Source: Sulfurimicrobium sp031426915 | GTDB taxonomy: Bacteria > Pseudomonadota > Gammaproteobacteria > Burkholderiales > Sulfuricellaceae | NCBI GenBank assembly: GCA_031426915.1 | Contig: JASJPB010000035.1 | Span: forward strand, 1 to 64,000 | Length of the DNA: 64,000 nt | Direction of reading: 5' to 3' | In this document: one piece after another, positions 27,449-36,357 of the stretch | Layout of the letters: each line of letters begins with the position of its first letter | Numbering within the stretch: the stretch's first letter is position 1 | The notes under the pieces: model-generated | What the model saw: the letters and a program-made list of their open reading frames with translations, nothing else | Told to the model about the DNA's origin: nothing | The model's database searches: none | Translations under genes and position numbers: made by a program

Positions 27449-28144
27449 ATGGAACAGGAAACTCACAATAACGGCAATTTTTTCGAGGAGCTCAAACTGC
27501 ATGCCGGCGACCGGTTGCAGATCGAGATTCCCTCGACGCGACGCGATGTGCGCTACTTCACAACGCTAATCGGCTATGTAAAGGACCTCAGCGTACTGAT
27601 ACGCAACCCCGTCGTAAACGGGCTCTCGCTGCCCATGCGCGATGGCGAAACCCTGATCGTGCGGGGTTTTTCCGGGGTCGAGGCATTTTCCTTCGAAAGC
27701 AAGGTAGCGCGGGTCTGCCTGGCGCCTTTCCCCTACCTGCACCTGAGTTTTCCCCACACCATCACCACCACCCCTGTTCGCCATGAGGTGCGTGTCAAGG
27801 TTAACATTCCGGTCAAGATCACACCAGGCGGAAGCGGCAAGATCAGCCACGCCAGCATTTCAAATGTCAGCGCCACCGGCATCCAGATAGAATCGGAAGA
27901 GGAATTTGGCGGGAAGGACGACGAAGTCACGGTTTCCTTCCATTTCAACATCCAGCCCAACGACTATGAAGCGCACATCGAATCCGCTGCGGTGATCCAG
28001 AAAGTGACGCTACAGGATAGCCCTGCAGGAGGGATCGCCTTCCAGTATGGCGTGAAGCTGCTGGGCCTGCACAGCAGCCAGGCGATTCTGCTGCAGAACC
28101 TGATTTACCAGCAACTGCTGGAGAGTCACCACAACCTGGCGTGA
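27449..28144 (+). CDS. YcgR-like PilZ-domain c-di-GMP effector
   Basis: Protein of 231 residues with an N-terminal YcgR-type beta domain (to about 105) and a C-terminal PilZ domain. c-di-GMP-binding residues are seen as RHEVR near residue 110 and NVSATGIQI near 140. It would bind c-di-GMP and alter flagellar or surface behaviour. It lies after mscS, in a window rich in c-di-GMP enzymes, so it is a candidate output for them. Confidence 0.88.
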   Translation: MEQETHNNGNFFEELKLHAGDRLQIEIPSTRRDVRYFTTLIGYVKDLSVLIRNPVVNGLSLPMRDGETLIVRGFSGVEAFSFESKVARVCLAPFPYLHLSFPHTITTTPVRHEVRVKVNIPVKITPGGSGKISHASISNVSATGIQIESEEEFGGKDDEVTVSFHFNIQPNDYEAHIESAAVIQKVTLQDSPAGGIAFQYGVKLLGLHSSQAILLQNLIYQQLLESHHNLA

Positions 28145-28162
28145 GGAAGGCAACACCGGTTT

Positions 28163-28189
28163 GATGGGTATCGCTACGCTCCACCCATC
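28163..28189. repeat. Palindromic REP-like element, first copy type
   Basis: GATGGGT and ACCCATC arms enclose a 13-nt centre (ATCGCTACGCTCC). The sequence is of a type found dispersed between genes in many proteobacteria. Lies between the convergent PilZ and alaS genes. Confidence 0.7.
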
Positions 28190-28236
28190 CTACGGCCTAG
28201 GCGATGCCCCAAAATCCGCGCGACCGGAAAATGTAG

Positions 28237-28268
28237 GTTGGGTTAGCCCCGCCGGGGCGTAACCCAAC
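28237..28268. repeat. Palindromic REP-like element, second type
   Basis: GTTGGGTTA and TAACCCAAC arms enclose an inner GCCCC-GCC-GGGGC hairpin, making a near-perfect 32-nt hairpin. It may act as a bidirectional terminator between the PilZ gene and alaS. Confidence 0.75.
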
Positions 28269-28295
28269 AAACCCAATCTTCCTACGCTGCATCGA

Positions 28296-30917
28296 TTACA
28301 GCTTGGATTTCACCCAATCCGCCACACCTGCCAAAGCCTGAGGCAGATTCTCGGGCTGGGTGCCGCCGGCCTGCGCCATGTCGGGACGTCCGCCGCCCTT
28401 GCCGCCGACCTGCTGGGCAACGAAATTGACCAGTTCGCCCGCCTTGACCCTGGCGGTGAGGTCGGCGGTGACGCCGGCGATCAGGGTCACCTTGCCGTCG
28501 TCCACGGCCGCCAGCACGATGGCGGCGCTCTTGAGCTTGTCCTTCAGCTTGTCCAGGGTTTCGCGCAGGGTTTTGCTGTCCGCGCCTTCCAGGGTGGCCG
28601 CCAGCACTTTCGCTCCATTGATTTCCACCGCTTGTGACGCGAGGTCGTCGCCCTGGCTGGAAGCCAGTTTGGACTTGAGCCGGGACAGTTCCTTTTCCAG
28701 CGCTCTGGCGTTGTCCATGAGCTGGGCGATCTTGGCGGGCAATTCCTGCGCCGGCGCCTTGAATGCGCTCGCGGCCTGGGCCAGCAAAGCCTGCTGATCC
28801 TGCACGTAGGCCAGGGCATTGTCGCCGGTGATGGCCTCGATGCGGCGCACGCCGGCGGCCACACCGCTCTCCGCCAATACCTTGAACAGGCCGATGTCAC
28901 CGCTGCGCGCAACGTGGGTGCCGCCGCACAGCTCGCGCGAGCTGCCGATATCCAGCACCCGCACCTCGTCGCCGTACTTCTCGCCGAACAACGCCATGGC
29001 GCCCAGTTTCTGGGCTTCCTCGATGGGTACAACGCGCGTCTGGGTGGCGGCGTTGGCGAGGATTTCGGCGTTGACGATTTCTTCCACGCGGCGGATGTCC
29101 TCGGCAGACATGGCCGCATTGTGCGCGAAGTCGAAGCGCGTCTTGTCCGCGTCGACCTGCGATCCCTTCTGCTGCACGTGGCCGCCCAAAACCTCTCTAA
29201 GCGCCTTGTGCATGAGGTGGGTGGCGGAATGGTTGCGCATGGTGCGGGCACGGGCCTGGGCATCCACCCTGGCGCTCACGCCGTTACCTACGCTGAGCTT
29301 GCCGGTGCGCACCACGCCGTGGTGGCCGAACACAGCGGCCTGGATCTTCTGCGTGTCTTCCACGGCGAAAATGCCGTGCGTGCTCTGCAGCAGCCCGCGA
29401 TCGCCCGCCTGGCCGCCAGATTCGGCGTAGAACGGCGTGTCGTCCAGCACCACCACGCCGGTCTCGCCTTCCAGCAGTTCATTGACCTGGGCGCCGTCCT
29501 TGTACAGGGCCAGCACGTTGCCCCTGGCTTCCAGCTTGTCGTAGCCGTGGAAGGTGGTGGCCGGGCCGTCGTATTCCAGGTTGGCGGCCATCTTGAACTT
29601 GCCGGCGGCGCGCGCCTGTTCGCGCTGGTGCGCCATGGCGGCGTCGAAAGCCGCCGCGTCCACACCGACGCCGTGTTCGCGGCACACGTCCTGGGTCAGG
29701 TCGAGCGGGAAACCGTAGGTGTCGTGCAGCTTGAAGGCGGTTTCGCCGTTGAATGTCTTGTTGTCCTTGCTGGCCATTTCGGCCAGTTCCGCTTCCAGGA
29801 TCGCCATGCCGTGCTCGATGGTGGCGAAGAAACGCTCTTCTTCCTGCTTCAGCACCTCGGTGACGCGCGCCTGGTTTTCCTTCAGCTCGGGATAAGCGTC
29901 GCCCATCTCGCTCACCAGGTCGGCCACCATCTTGTGGAAGAAGGCGGCGCGGGCGCCCAGCTTGTAGCCGTGGCGGATGGCGCGACGGATGATGCGGCGC
30001 AGCACGTAGCCGCGTCCCTCGTTGCCGGGGATGATACCGTCGGCGATGAGGAAGGAGCAGGCGCGGATATGGTCGGCCAGCACCTTGAGCGAGGGACTGT
30101 CCAGGTCGGCGCAATGGGTTTCGCGCGCCGCCGCCTTGATCAGGGCCTGGAACAGGTCGATCTCGTAGTTGGCGTGCACGCCCTGCAATACGGCGGAGAT
30201 GCGCTCCAGGCCCATGCCGGTATCGACGCTGGGCTTGGGCAGCGGGTGCATCACGCCCTGCTCGTCGCGGTTGAACTGCATGAACACGTTGTTCCAGATC
30301 TCGATGTAGCGGTCGCCGTCCTCCTCGGGCGTGCCGGGCAGGCCGCCAGGGATGTGCTCGCCGTGGTCGTAGAAGATCTCGGTGCAGGGGCCGCAGGGAC
30401 CGGTATCGCCCATCATCCAGAAGTTGTCTGAGGCATAGCGCGCGCCCTTGTTGTCGCCGATGCGGATCACGCGCTCGGCGGCCAGCCCCATTTCCTTGGT
30501 CCATATATCGAAGGCCTCGTCGTCCTCGGCGTAGACCGTGACATACAGCTTGTCCTTGGGCAGCTTGAACACTTCCGTGAGCAGTTCCCAGGCGTACTTG
30601 ATGGCGTCGCGCTTGAAATAATCGCCGAAACTGAAGTTGCCCAACATCTCGAAGAAGGTGTGGTGGCGCGCGGTGTAACCGACGTTTTCCAGGTCGTTGT
30701 GCTTGCCACCGGCGCGCACGCATTTCTGGGAGCTGGCGGCACGGGTATAGGGGCGCTTGTCGAAGCCGAGGAACACGTCCTTGAACTGGTTCATCCCGGC
30801 GTTGGTGAACAGCAGGGTCGGATCCTCGTGCGGAACCAGCGAACTGGACGCCACTACTGCGTGCCCCTTGGAGGCAAAATAATCGAGAAATTGCTTACGG
30901 ATTTCGCTGCTTTTCAT
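28296..30917 (-). CDS. alaS: Alanyl-tRNA synthetase
   Basis: Cytoplasmic class II synthetase charging tRNA-Ala; 873 residues. Present are the catalytic domain at the N-terminus (SSLVPHEDPTLLFTNAGMNQ), the editing domain with HSATH and CGGTH zinc ligands, and the C-terminal Ala domain ending in GGGRPDMAQAGG. Start MKSSEIRKQFLDYF is the family standard. It lies after the recA-recX block on the same strand, an order common in betaproteobacteria. Confidence 0.97.
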   Translation of the reverse strand: MKSSEIRKQFLDYFASKGHAVVASSSLVPHEDPTLLFTNAGMNQFKDVFLGFDKRPYTRAASSQKCVRAGGKHNDLENVGYTARHHTFFEMLGNFSFGDYFKRDAIKYAWELLTEVFKLPKDKLYVTVYAEDDEAFDIWTKEMGLAAERVIRIGDNKGARYASDNFWMMGDTGPCGPCTEIFYDHGEHIPGGLPGTPEEDGDRYIEIWNNVFMQFNRDEQGVMHPLPKPSVDTGMGLERISAVLQGVHANYEIDLFQALIKAAARETHCADLDSPSLKVLADHIRACSFLIADGIIPGNEGRGYVLRRIIRRAIRHGYKLGARAAFFHKMVADLVSEMGDAYPELKENQARVTEVLKQEEERFFATIEHGMAILEAELAEMASKDNKTFNGETAFKLHDTYGFPLDLTQDVCREHGVGVDAAAFDAAMAHQREQARAAGKFKMAANLEYDGPATTFHGYDKLEARGNVLALYKDGAQVNELLEGETGVVVLDDTPFYAESGGQAGDRGLLQSTHGIFAVEDTQKIQAAVFGHHGVVRTGKLSVGNGVSARVDAQARARTMRNHSATHLMHKALREVLGGHVQQKGSQVDADKTRFDFAHNAAMSAEDIRRVEEIVNAEILANAATQTRVVPIEEAQKLGAMALFGEKYGDEVRVLDIGSSRELCGGTHVARSGDIGLFKVLAESGVAAGVRRIEAITGDNALAYVQDQQALLAQAASAFKAPAQELPAKIAQLMDNARALEKELSRLKSKLASSQGDDLASQAVEINGAKVLAATLEGADSKTLRETLDKLKDKLKSAAIVLAAVDDGKVTLIAGVTADLTARVKAGELVNFVAQQVGGKGGGRPDMAQAGGTQPENLPQALAGVADWVKSKL

Positions 30918-30960
30918 TGTTGCTTTCCAAAAAATCTGTTGTAACAGGCCAAATCAATTA

Positions 30961-31050
30961 ACCGCAAAGGACGCAATGGTACGCAAAGGAAGGCGATAAT
31001 TCCACAAGCTTTACCGTTTTTCCTTTGCGTACCTTCGAGTCCTTTGCGGT
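30961..31050. repeat. Long imperfect inverted repeat between alaS and the lipoprotein gene
   Basis: Arms 30961-30990 and 31021-31050 match over about 26 of 30 positions (ACCGCAAAGGAC ... GGTACGCAAAGGA). The centre is 30 nt. It would fold into a large hairpin in RNA. The CCGCAAAGGACGC core is of a type seen as a dispersed intergenic repeat in this group. Confidence 0.75.
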
Positions 31051-31074
31051 AAAAAGTTGTTCCTTTAAAATTCG

Positions 31075-31422
31075 CTAATACCGCATCTTTTCCTTGATGC
31101 GCAAACCGATCGACAGCCCGCCCAGGATCGCCGCGCTTTCCACCACCCCCCTGACGTTGACGGTATCGTTCACTGCGGGCAAGGTGTCGTGCGCGATAAC
31201 CGTCACCTCGCCGCTGCCGTCATCCACCACATACATGCTGAGGTCGATCAGCGGAACCTTGGTGACATCCTTGACCTTGCCCCGAATGCGCACTTCCTTG
31301 CCTTCAAACTGGGTCGGCGCGGCGACGATATCCTTGATCGGCGTCTGGCCGAACGGCAGATAATCGCAGCCGGAAAGCAACAGCAAACCGGCCAACGCCG
31401 CGCCTGACAATATTTTTTTCAT
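31075..31422 (-). CDS. OB-fold lipoprotein, 115 aa
   Basis: Starts at ATG 31422 with GAGG upstream; longer frames extend into the next gene's end and have no ribosome site. A lipobox (LLLSGC) near residue 17 predicts a lipid-anchored protein. The mature part, with FEGKEVRIRGKVKDV and YVVDDGSGEVTVIA, has the look of a small OB fold (tRNA_anti-like). Such periplasmic OB proteins bind ligands or metals, but no role is known here. Confidence 0.78.
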   Translation of the reverse strand: MKKILSGAALAGLLLLSGCDYLPFGQTPIKDIVAAPTQFEGKEVRIRGKVKDVTKVPLIDLSMYVVDDGSGEVTVIAHDTLPAVNDTVNVRGVVESAAILGGLSIGLRIKEKMRY

Positions 31423-31612
31423 TTGCCTCAATCTCCGTTGCCGTGCAACACCTTGCAAACACGCCCGAGTTGAAACTACCTGTTCATAAGGAACAGGGCT
31501 GGCGAACTCATACGCATATAGCACGCGCAGTTTAAAGCTTGTTTTCCCTGAACTCGCCAAGAACAGCCACAATGGTCCCTGCGCAAGCTGTGTCAGGAAT
31601 TCGCTGATAGGC

Positions 31613-32041
31613 TCACTTTTTTTCATTGGCCATGATGGTCTGTGTGTACTTATCAAGCTCCCGCCTTCTTTGCTCCAGCATCTCCTGGCGGGCAGCATGC
31701 AATTCCTGAGCCATCTGCTTCGACTCCTTATCCTGTTCCACAGTTTGAGGCATCTCAATCTCAAACTTATTCGCGCTCATTTCTCGCTGGATGCGTGCCA
31801 TGGCCTCACCATTGGTTAAGGCACGCGCGTCATGCGAAAATTGCTGGAGTTCACCATTCACTGTGCCAGACATGTCGTTTGGGCTAATCCCGATGTAGTT
31901 CACACCCCACCATAACAACACGAAAACCGCCAGAGATGGAACAACAATCCAGAGCGTATCCGGTCGTAATACATTTCTGATCAATGCCATGAGCCTAGGC
32001 GCAATGTAGATAGACCAGATCTCAGCCAACAGTTGTTTCAT
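31613..32041 (-). CDS. Hypothetical membrane-anchored coiled-coil protein, 142 aa
   Basis: Chosen start ATG 32041. One membrane span near residues 33-54 (IVVPSLAVFVLLWWGVNYIG), then a charged helical tail with Glu/Gln/Arg repeats fit for a coiled coil. No family recognised. It lies 53 bp after recX on the same strand. Confidence 0.6.
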   Translation of the reverse strand: MKQLLAEIWSIYIAPRLMALIRNVLRPDTLWIVVPSLAVFVLLWWGVNYIGISPNDMSGTVNGELQQFSHDARALTNGEAMARIQREMSANKFEIEMPQTVEQDKESKQMAQELHAARQEMLEQRRRELDKYTQTIMANEKK

Positions 32042-32094
32042 TTCTTGCTTTTCCCCGCAAAAAACGGAATCCAACAAACCCAAACACATAGGCT

Positions 32095-32532
32095 TTACTC
32101 ATTACAATTCAATATCTTGCGCACAACACCGGAAGAAAATCCACGGCTCATCAGGAAACGCATCTGCCTTGCCCGTTCCCTGGCGTCCTGCGGCAGGATG
32201 CCAAACTTCTTCGCCCATACCGTCCGCGCCCTTTCCAGCTCGCTTTCCCGTAACTCGGGAAGGATCGCCGCCACCGCATCCGCACTGACGCCCTTTTCCT
32301 TCAGCTCATGAACAATGCGCTGGGCGCCGTATTTGCTGCGGCGCGCATGCACGATCTGCTCGGTGAAACGTGCTTCAGACAGCCAGCCGCGCGCGGCGAA
32401 ATCATCCAGTAACGACTCTACTTCATGCGCATCTTCAGCATGGGGCGCAAGCTTGCGTTTCAGCTCCAGGCGCGAATACTCGCGCCGCGAGAGAAAACCG
32501 AGCGCGCGTTCCCGGAGGCTAGGTTCAGGCAT
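32095..32532 (-). CDS. recX: Regulatory protein RecX
   Basis: Protein of 145 residues, all three-helix repeats of RecX, with FLSRREYSRLELKRKL and GWLSEARFTEQIVHAR typical. It binds RecA filaments and limits their activity. Located 64 bp after recA, as usual. Cytoplasmic. Confidence 0.93.
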   Translation of the reverse strand: MPEPSLRERALGFLSRREYSRLELKRKLAPHAEDAHEVESLLDDFAARGWLSEARFTEQIVHARRSKYGAQRIVHELKEKGVSADAVAAILPELRESELERARTVWAKKFGILPQDARERARQMRFLMSRGFSSGVVRKILNCNE

Positions 32533-32596
32533 TTTTCAAATCGAATGGTCACATGCATGGACGATTTCAACCGCCCATGGGCGAATGAATTCGCCC

Positions 32597-33628
32597 CTAC
32601 GCATCCACGGTATCGGGATCGACAACGGTCGGCAGGCCGCTCACACCGACCGCTTCGCGCACCTTGCCCTCGATCTCGACGGCAATGTCCTTGTGTTCCT
32701 TCAAGTATTCGCGCGAGTTGTCCTTGCCCTGTCCGATCTTCTCGCCCTTGTAGCTGTACCAGGCACCGGATTTTTCGACTATCTTGTGCGCCACGCCCAG
32801 TTCGATGATTTCGCCCTCGCGCGAGATGCCCTCGCCGTAGAGGATGTCGAACTCGGCCTGCTTGAAGGGCGGCGCCACCTTGTTCTTGACCACCTTGACG
32901 CGGGTCTCGGAGCCGATCACTTCCTCGCCTTTCTTGATCGCGCCGGTGCGGCGGATATCCAGGCGCACCGAAGCGTAGAACTTGAGCGCGTTACCGCCGG
33001 TGGTGGTTTCCGGATTGCCAAACATGACGCCGATCTTCATGCGGATCTGGTTGATGAAGATCACCAGGGTGTTGGTGCGCTTGATGTTGGCGGTGAGCTT
33101 GCGCAAGGCCTGCGACATCAACCGTGCCTGCAAACCCATGTGCGAATCGCCCATTTCGCCTTCGATTTCGGCCTTGGGCGTGAGCGCCGCGACCGAGTCG
33201 ATCACCACGATGTCCACCGAGCCGGAACGCACCAGCATGTCGGCGATTTCAAGCGCCTGCTCGCCAGTGTCAGGCTGGGAAATCAGCAGGTCGGCCACCT
33301 TGACGCCGAGCTTCTGCGCGTATTGCGGATCGAGCGCGTGCTCCGCGTCGATGAAGGCCGCAGTGCCGCCCAGCTTCTGCATTTCCGCGATCACTTGCAG
33401 CGTCAGCGTGGTTTTGCCGGAAGATTCCGGACCGTAAATTTCGACCACACGTCCGCGCGGCAAACCACCCACGCCGAGGGCGATATCCAGCCCCAGCGAG
33501 CCGGTGGACACCACCTGGATGTCCTGCATTGCGGCATGGTCGCCCAGGCGCATGATGGAGCCCTTGCCGAACTGCTTTTCGATCTGGCTCAGGGCTGCTG
33601 CCAGCGCCTTGCTTTTGTTGTCGTCCAT
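32597..33628 (-). CDS. recA: Recombinase RecA
   Basis: ATP-dependent strand-exchange protein and LexA coprotease; 343 residues. Walker A GPESSGKTTLTLQ and the MRLGD, IDAEHALD and NQIRMKIG segments are all present. Start MDDNKSKALAAALSQIEKQF is the family standard. The pncC gene lies 33 bp upstream on the same strand. Confidence 0.98.
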   Translation of the reverse strand: MDDNKSKALAAALSQIEKQFGKGSIMRLGDHAAMQDIQVVSTGSLGLDIALGVGGLPRGRVVEIYGPESSGKTTLTLQVIAEMQKLGGTAAFIDAEHALDPQYAQKLGVKVADLLISQPDTGEQALEIADMLVRSGSVDIVVIDSVAALTPKAEIEGEMGDSHMGLQARLMSQALRKLTANIKRTNTLVIFINQIRMKIGVMFGNPETTTGGNALKFYASVRLDIRRTGAIKKGEEVIGSETRVKVVKNKVAPPFKQAEFDILYGEGISREGEIIELGVAHKIVEKSGAWYSYKGEKIGQGKDNSREYLKEHKDIAVEIEGKVREAVGVSGLPTVVDPDTVDA

Positions 33629-33661
33629 ACCTGACTCCTTAAATTTAACCTGCGAATTATG

Positions 33662-34150
33662 TCACAGTTGTACCAGCGCTAACACTCCTCGCAGCGCGTG
33701 TTGCACCGCCTGCCGTCTGACTTCGCGCCGGTCTCCCGGGAACAGGCGGCGCTCGCATTTCACCGCACCATCCCTGATTGCCCAGGCGAAGCATACCGTA
33801 CCCACTGGCTTACCAGGTGAGCCACCCGTGGGGCCGGCGATGCCGCTGATGGCAAGCGATACTTGAGCCTGACTATGCAGCAATACCCCGGCGGCCATTT
33901 CCCGTACTGTCTCCTCGCTCACCGCGCCGTACAGCGCCAGGGTTTGGCTCTGCACGCCCAGCATGTCCTGCTTGGAAGCGTTGGTGTAGGTGATGAAGCC
34001 CCGGTCATACCACGCCGAACTGCCGGACACCTCGGTGACAGCCGCCCCCACCCAACCGCCGGTGCAGGATTCTGCCGTCGCCAGCATCCAGCCTCTCGCT
34101 TTCAGGGCCAGGCCGGTTTCCTCGGCCAACTGATACAGCGCATCATGCAT
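33662..34150 (-). CDS. pncC: CinA-type nicotinamide-nucleotide amidase
   Basis: Protein of 162 residues equal to the C-terminal domain of CinA. Motifs ATAESCTGG and SGIAGPTGGSPGKPVGTV are intact. It converts NMN to nicotinate mononucleotide in the pyridine nucleotide cycle. Overlaps pgpA by 8 bp and precedes recA, a common arrangement. Confidence 0.93.
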   Translation of the reverse strand: MHDALYQLAEETGLALKARGWMLATAESCTGGWVGAAVTEVSGSSAWYDRGFITYTNASKQDMLGVQSQTLALYGAVSEETVREMAAGVLLHSQAQVSLAISGIAGPTGGSPGKPVGTVCFAWAIRDGAVKCERRLFPGDRREVRRQAVQHALRGVLALVQL

Positions 34151-34631
34151 AAAATTTCTCCATCAGCTTCAGCACCGCAAGGGCGTAGCCCGCCGCCAGC
34201 AGATCATCCAGCATCACCCCGAAACCGCCTTTGACGTGCTGGTCGAAATAGCGGATGGGAAACGGTTTCCAGATATCGAACAGGCGGAACAGCAGGAAGG
34301 CGATGCCGAACCAGAGCGCGTCCGGCGGCGTGAAAGCCAGAATCAGCCACATCGCCACGATTTCGTCCCACACCATGCCGCCATGGTCGGGGACGCCCAG
34401 CGCCTTGCCGGTCACGTCGCAGAACCAGACCCCGGCCACGAAGGACAAGCCCACCACAACCAGCAACGGCCACAGCGGCAGGAAATGGGCCAGCAGCAGA
34501 TATAGCGGAATCGCGGCCAGGGAACCCGCCGTGCCGGGAGCGCGGGGAGACAGGCCGGAGCCGAAACCGAAGGCGAAAAAATGCGCCGGATGGCGCAGGA
34601 TGAATTTCAAATCAGGCTGCGAAGTGGTCAA
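34143..34631 (-). CDS. pgpA: Phosphatidylglycerophosphatase A
   Basis: Inner-membrane enzyme of 162 residues removing phosphate from phosphatidylglycerol phosphate. PgpA patterns are seen: GTAGSLAAIPLY, HGGMVWDEIVAMWL, and the closing DDLLAAGYALAVL. Overlaps thiL by 20 bp. Confidence 0.93.
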   Translation of the reverse strand: MTTSQPDLKFILRHPAHFFAFGFGSGLSPRAPGTAGSLAAIPLYLLLAHFLPLWPLLVVVGLSFVAGVWFCDVTGKALGVPDHGGMVWDEIVAMWLILAFTPPDALWFGIAFLLFRLFDIWKPFPIRYFDQHVKGGFGVMLDDLLAAGYALAVLKLMEKFYA

Positions 34632-35568
34632 ATCCGGTCGCTCCCACAGTCATCTCCAGTCCTTCCTTGAGCACCTTGAGCGCCGCCCCGGAAGTGATGC
34701 GTCCGATGCAGGTCAGCGGCAAATTCAGCTCCTGCGCCAGAGCACGGATCGCCTCATGGCGAAGAGCCGGAGCGGTAAAGCACAGTTCGTAATCGTCGCC
34801 GCCCGCCAGCACGCAGTTCTGCGCCGCTTCAAGCCGAATATGGCGCCGCGCGACCTCGTGTAGCGGCAAATGCTCGAAATGGATTTCCGCTCCCACCCCC
34901 GATTGTTCGAGAATATGCCCCAGATCGGCCAGCAAGCCGTCGGAAATATCGATCGCGGCAGAAGCGATGCCGCGCAGCGCGATGCCCGCCGCCACGCGCG
35001 GCTGCGGCAGGTGGAGAAAGGGCAGCATCGCGGCCGCTTCCCTATGCTCCAGCTCGATCCGGCGCTGGTAATGGGCAAGCGCAATAGCGGCATTGCCGAG
35101 CGTACCGGAAATCCAGATTTCGTCCCCCACTTTCGCGCCATCGCGGCGCAACGCCTTCCCCGGCGGCACTTCGCCCATGATCTGGACGCAGATATTGAGC
35201 GGGCCACGCGTGGTATCACCGCCCACCAGCTCGACGCCGAACTTGCCGGCCAGACCGAAAAACCCGCCCGCGAAGCCGCGCAGCCATTTCTCGTCGACCC
35301 CTGGCAAGGCGATGGCCAACGTCACCCAGCGCGGCGTCGCGCCCATCGCCGCCATGTCGGACAGGTTCACCGCCAGGGATTTATGTCCCACCGTGCCAGG
35401 GCCATCGGCTTCGCCAAAATGCCGCCCGGCCACCAGCATGTCCACCGACACCGCCAGTTCCATGCCCGGCGTGACTTGCAGCAAGGCGGCATCGTCTCCC
35501 ACACCCAGGATCGCGCTCGGGGTGGGGCGGGTGAAATACTGGCGGATGAGGTCGAATTCGGAGGGCAA
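34612..35568 (-). CDS. thiL: Thiamine-monophosphate kinase
   Basis: Cytoplasmic ATP-dependent kinase making thiamine diphosphate; 318 residues. GVGDDAALL near residue 22, NLSDMAAMGATP and LVGGDTTRGP are the ATP and metal-binding parts of the AIR synthase-like fold. It is first in the thiL-pgpA-pncC-recA-recX set, and a toxin gene ends 3 bp upstream. Confidence 0.95.
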   Translation of the reverse strand: MPSEFDLIRQYFTRPTPSAILGVGDDAALLQVTPGMELAVSVDMLVAGRHFGEADGPGTVGHKSLAVNLSDMAAMGATPRWVTLAIALPGVDEKWLRGFAGGFFGLAGKFGVELVGGDTTRGPLNICVQIMGEVPPGKALRRDGAKVGDEIWISGTLGNAAIALAHYQRRIELEHREAAAMLPFLHLPQPRVAAGIALRGIASAAIDISDGLLADLGHILEQSGVGAEIHFEHLPLHEVARRHIRLEAAQNCVLAGGDDYELCFTAPALRHEAIRALAQELNLPLTCIGRITSGAALKVLKEGLEMTVGATGFDHFAA

Positions 35569-35571
35569 GGG

Positions 35572-36006
35572 TCAGATTTCGATAAAGTCGGGGCATTTCA
35601 TGCCGAGCAATTTCGCCGCCCGGTTGAGATGCCGGTCGAAACTTGCGAACACGAGCGGCTCGGGAATTGTTTGCCGCAACAAATCAGCGGCGGCCAGATG
35701 CAGGCTGTCGTAGCCGCGCAAGGCGAAACCCTCTGCCAGCTCAGCCGCACGCTCAAGGAGCGAACCGGTCAGACCGACCTGGGTAATGGCCGGCCACGCA
35801 GTCAGAAAACCCCGTTTAATCTGTAACGACTGTTCCTCGGTAACTCGAGATTCGCGCCCCAACCGGGCAACGGTGGCATGAAATTCGACGTACAACACCT
35901 GGTGCGACGCCAACCGCTCATGGCTAGAGACCAGTTGCAACATTTCCCCGGTGAACGACTCACGCACGTAGAGTTTGACCAGCGCGGAAGTGTCGAGGTA
36001 CAGCAC
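35572..36006 (-). CDS. PIN-domain ribonuclease toxin (VapC family)
   Basis: Protein of 144 residues; the start codon is GTG. PIN acid residues are visible: D5 in LYLDTSALVK, a central Glu (YVEFHATVARL), and Asp in LRGYDSLHLAAA. VapC toxins cut RNA, often tRNA or rRNA. Its start directly abuts the antitoxin stop (TAAGTG), so translation is coupled. Confidence 0.88.
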   Translation of the reverse strand: MLYLDTSALVKLYVRESFTGEMLQLVSSHERLASHQVLYVEFHATVARLGRESRVTEEQSLQIKRGFLTAWPAITQVGLTGSLLERAAELAEGFALRGYDSLHLAAADLLRQTIPEPLVFASFDRHLNRAAKLLGMKCPDFIEI

Positions 36007-36264
36007 TTACCCCCGATCCTCGATCACCATCTCGGCGACAGTCTTGCCGTTTGCACCGGGCTTAATGTCCAGCGGCGAAAAAATCGCCCTGCCCCGCCCC
36101 CACTTCACGCCCTCGACTGCCTTCACCCCATCCTGCGACAACGTCATGGACGTCAGCGAAACCACCGGTTTCCTGTGGGAAGTCACGATCACATCCTCAC
36201 CTTCCTGAACAAGATGAAGATACTTCGACAGATGATTCTTGAGTTCGCGGATGGAAACCTGCAT
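36007..36264 (-). CDS. Phd/YefM-type antitoxin
   Basis: Protein of 85 residues beginning MQVSIRELKNHLSKYLHLVQ, the Phd-fold DNA-binding part, with a C-terminal toxin-binding tail. It should bind its own promoter and neutralise the PIN toxin that follows directly. A start further upstream (36321) is open but less like the family. Confidence 0.87.
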   Translation of the reverse strand: MQVSIRELKNHLSKYLHLVQEGEDVIVTSHRKPVVSLTSMTLSQDGVKAVEGVKWGRGRAIFSPLDIKPGANGKTVAEMVIEDRG

Positions 36265-36357
36265 GTTTGAAGACCCGGAAAAATGTGACCACAATATAGC
36301 ATTTGTAGCCACTTCCGACAAAGGAAAACCGCGAGGCTTTTAATACGGCCGAATATC

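Noticed and set aside
28914..30431. 505-residue open frame antisense to alaS
   Set aside because: Same reasons: a complementary shadow of a high-GC gene with no domain.
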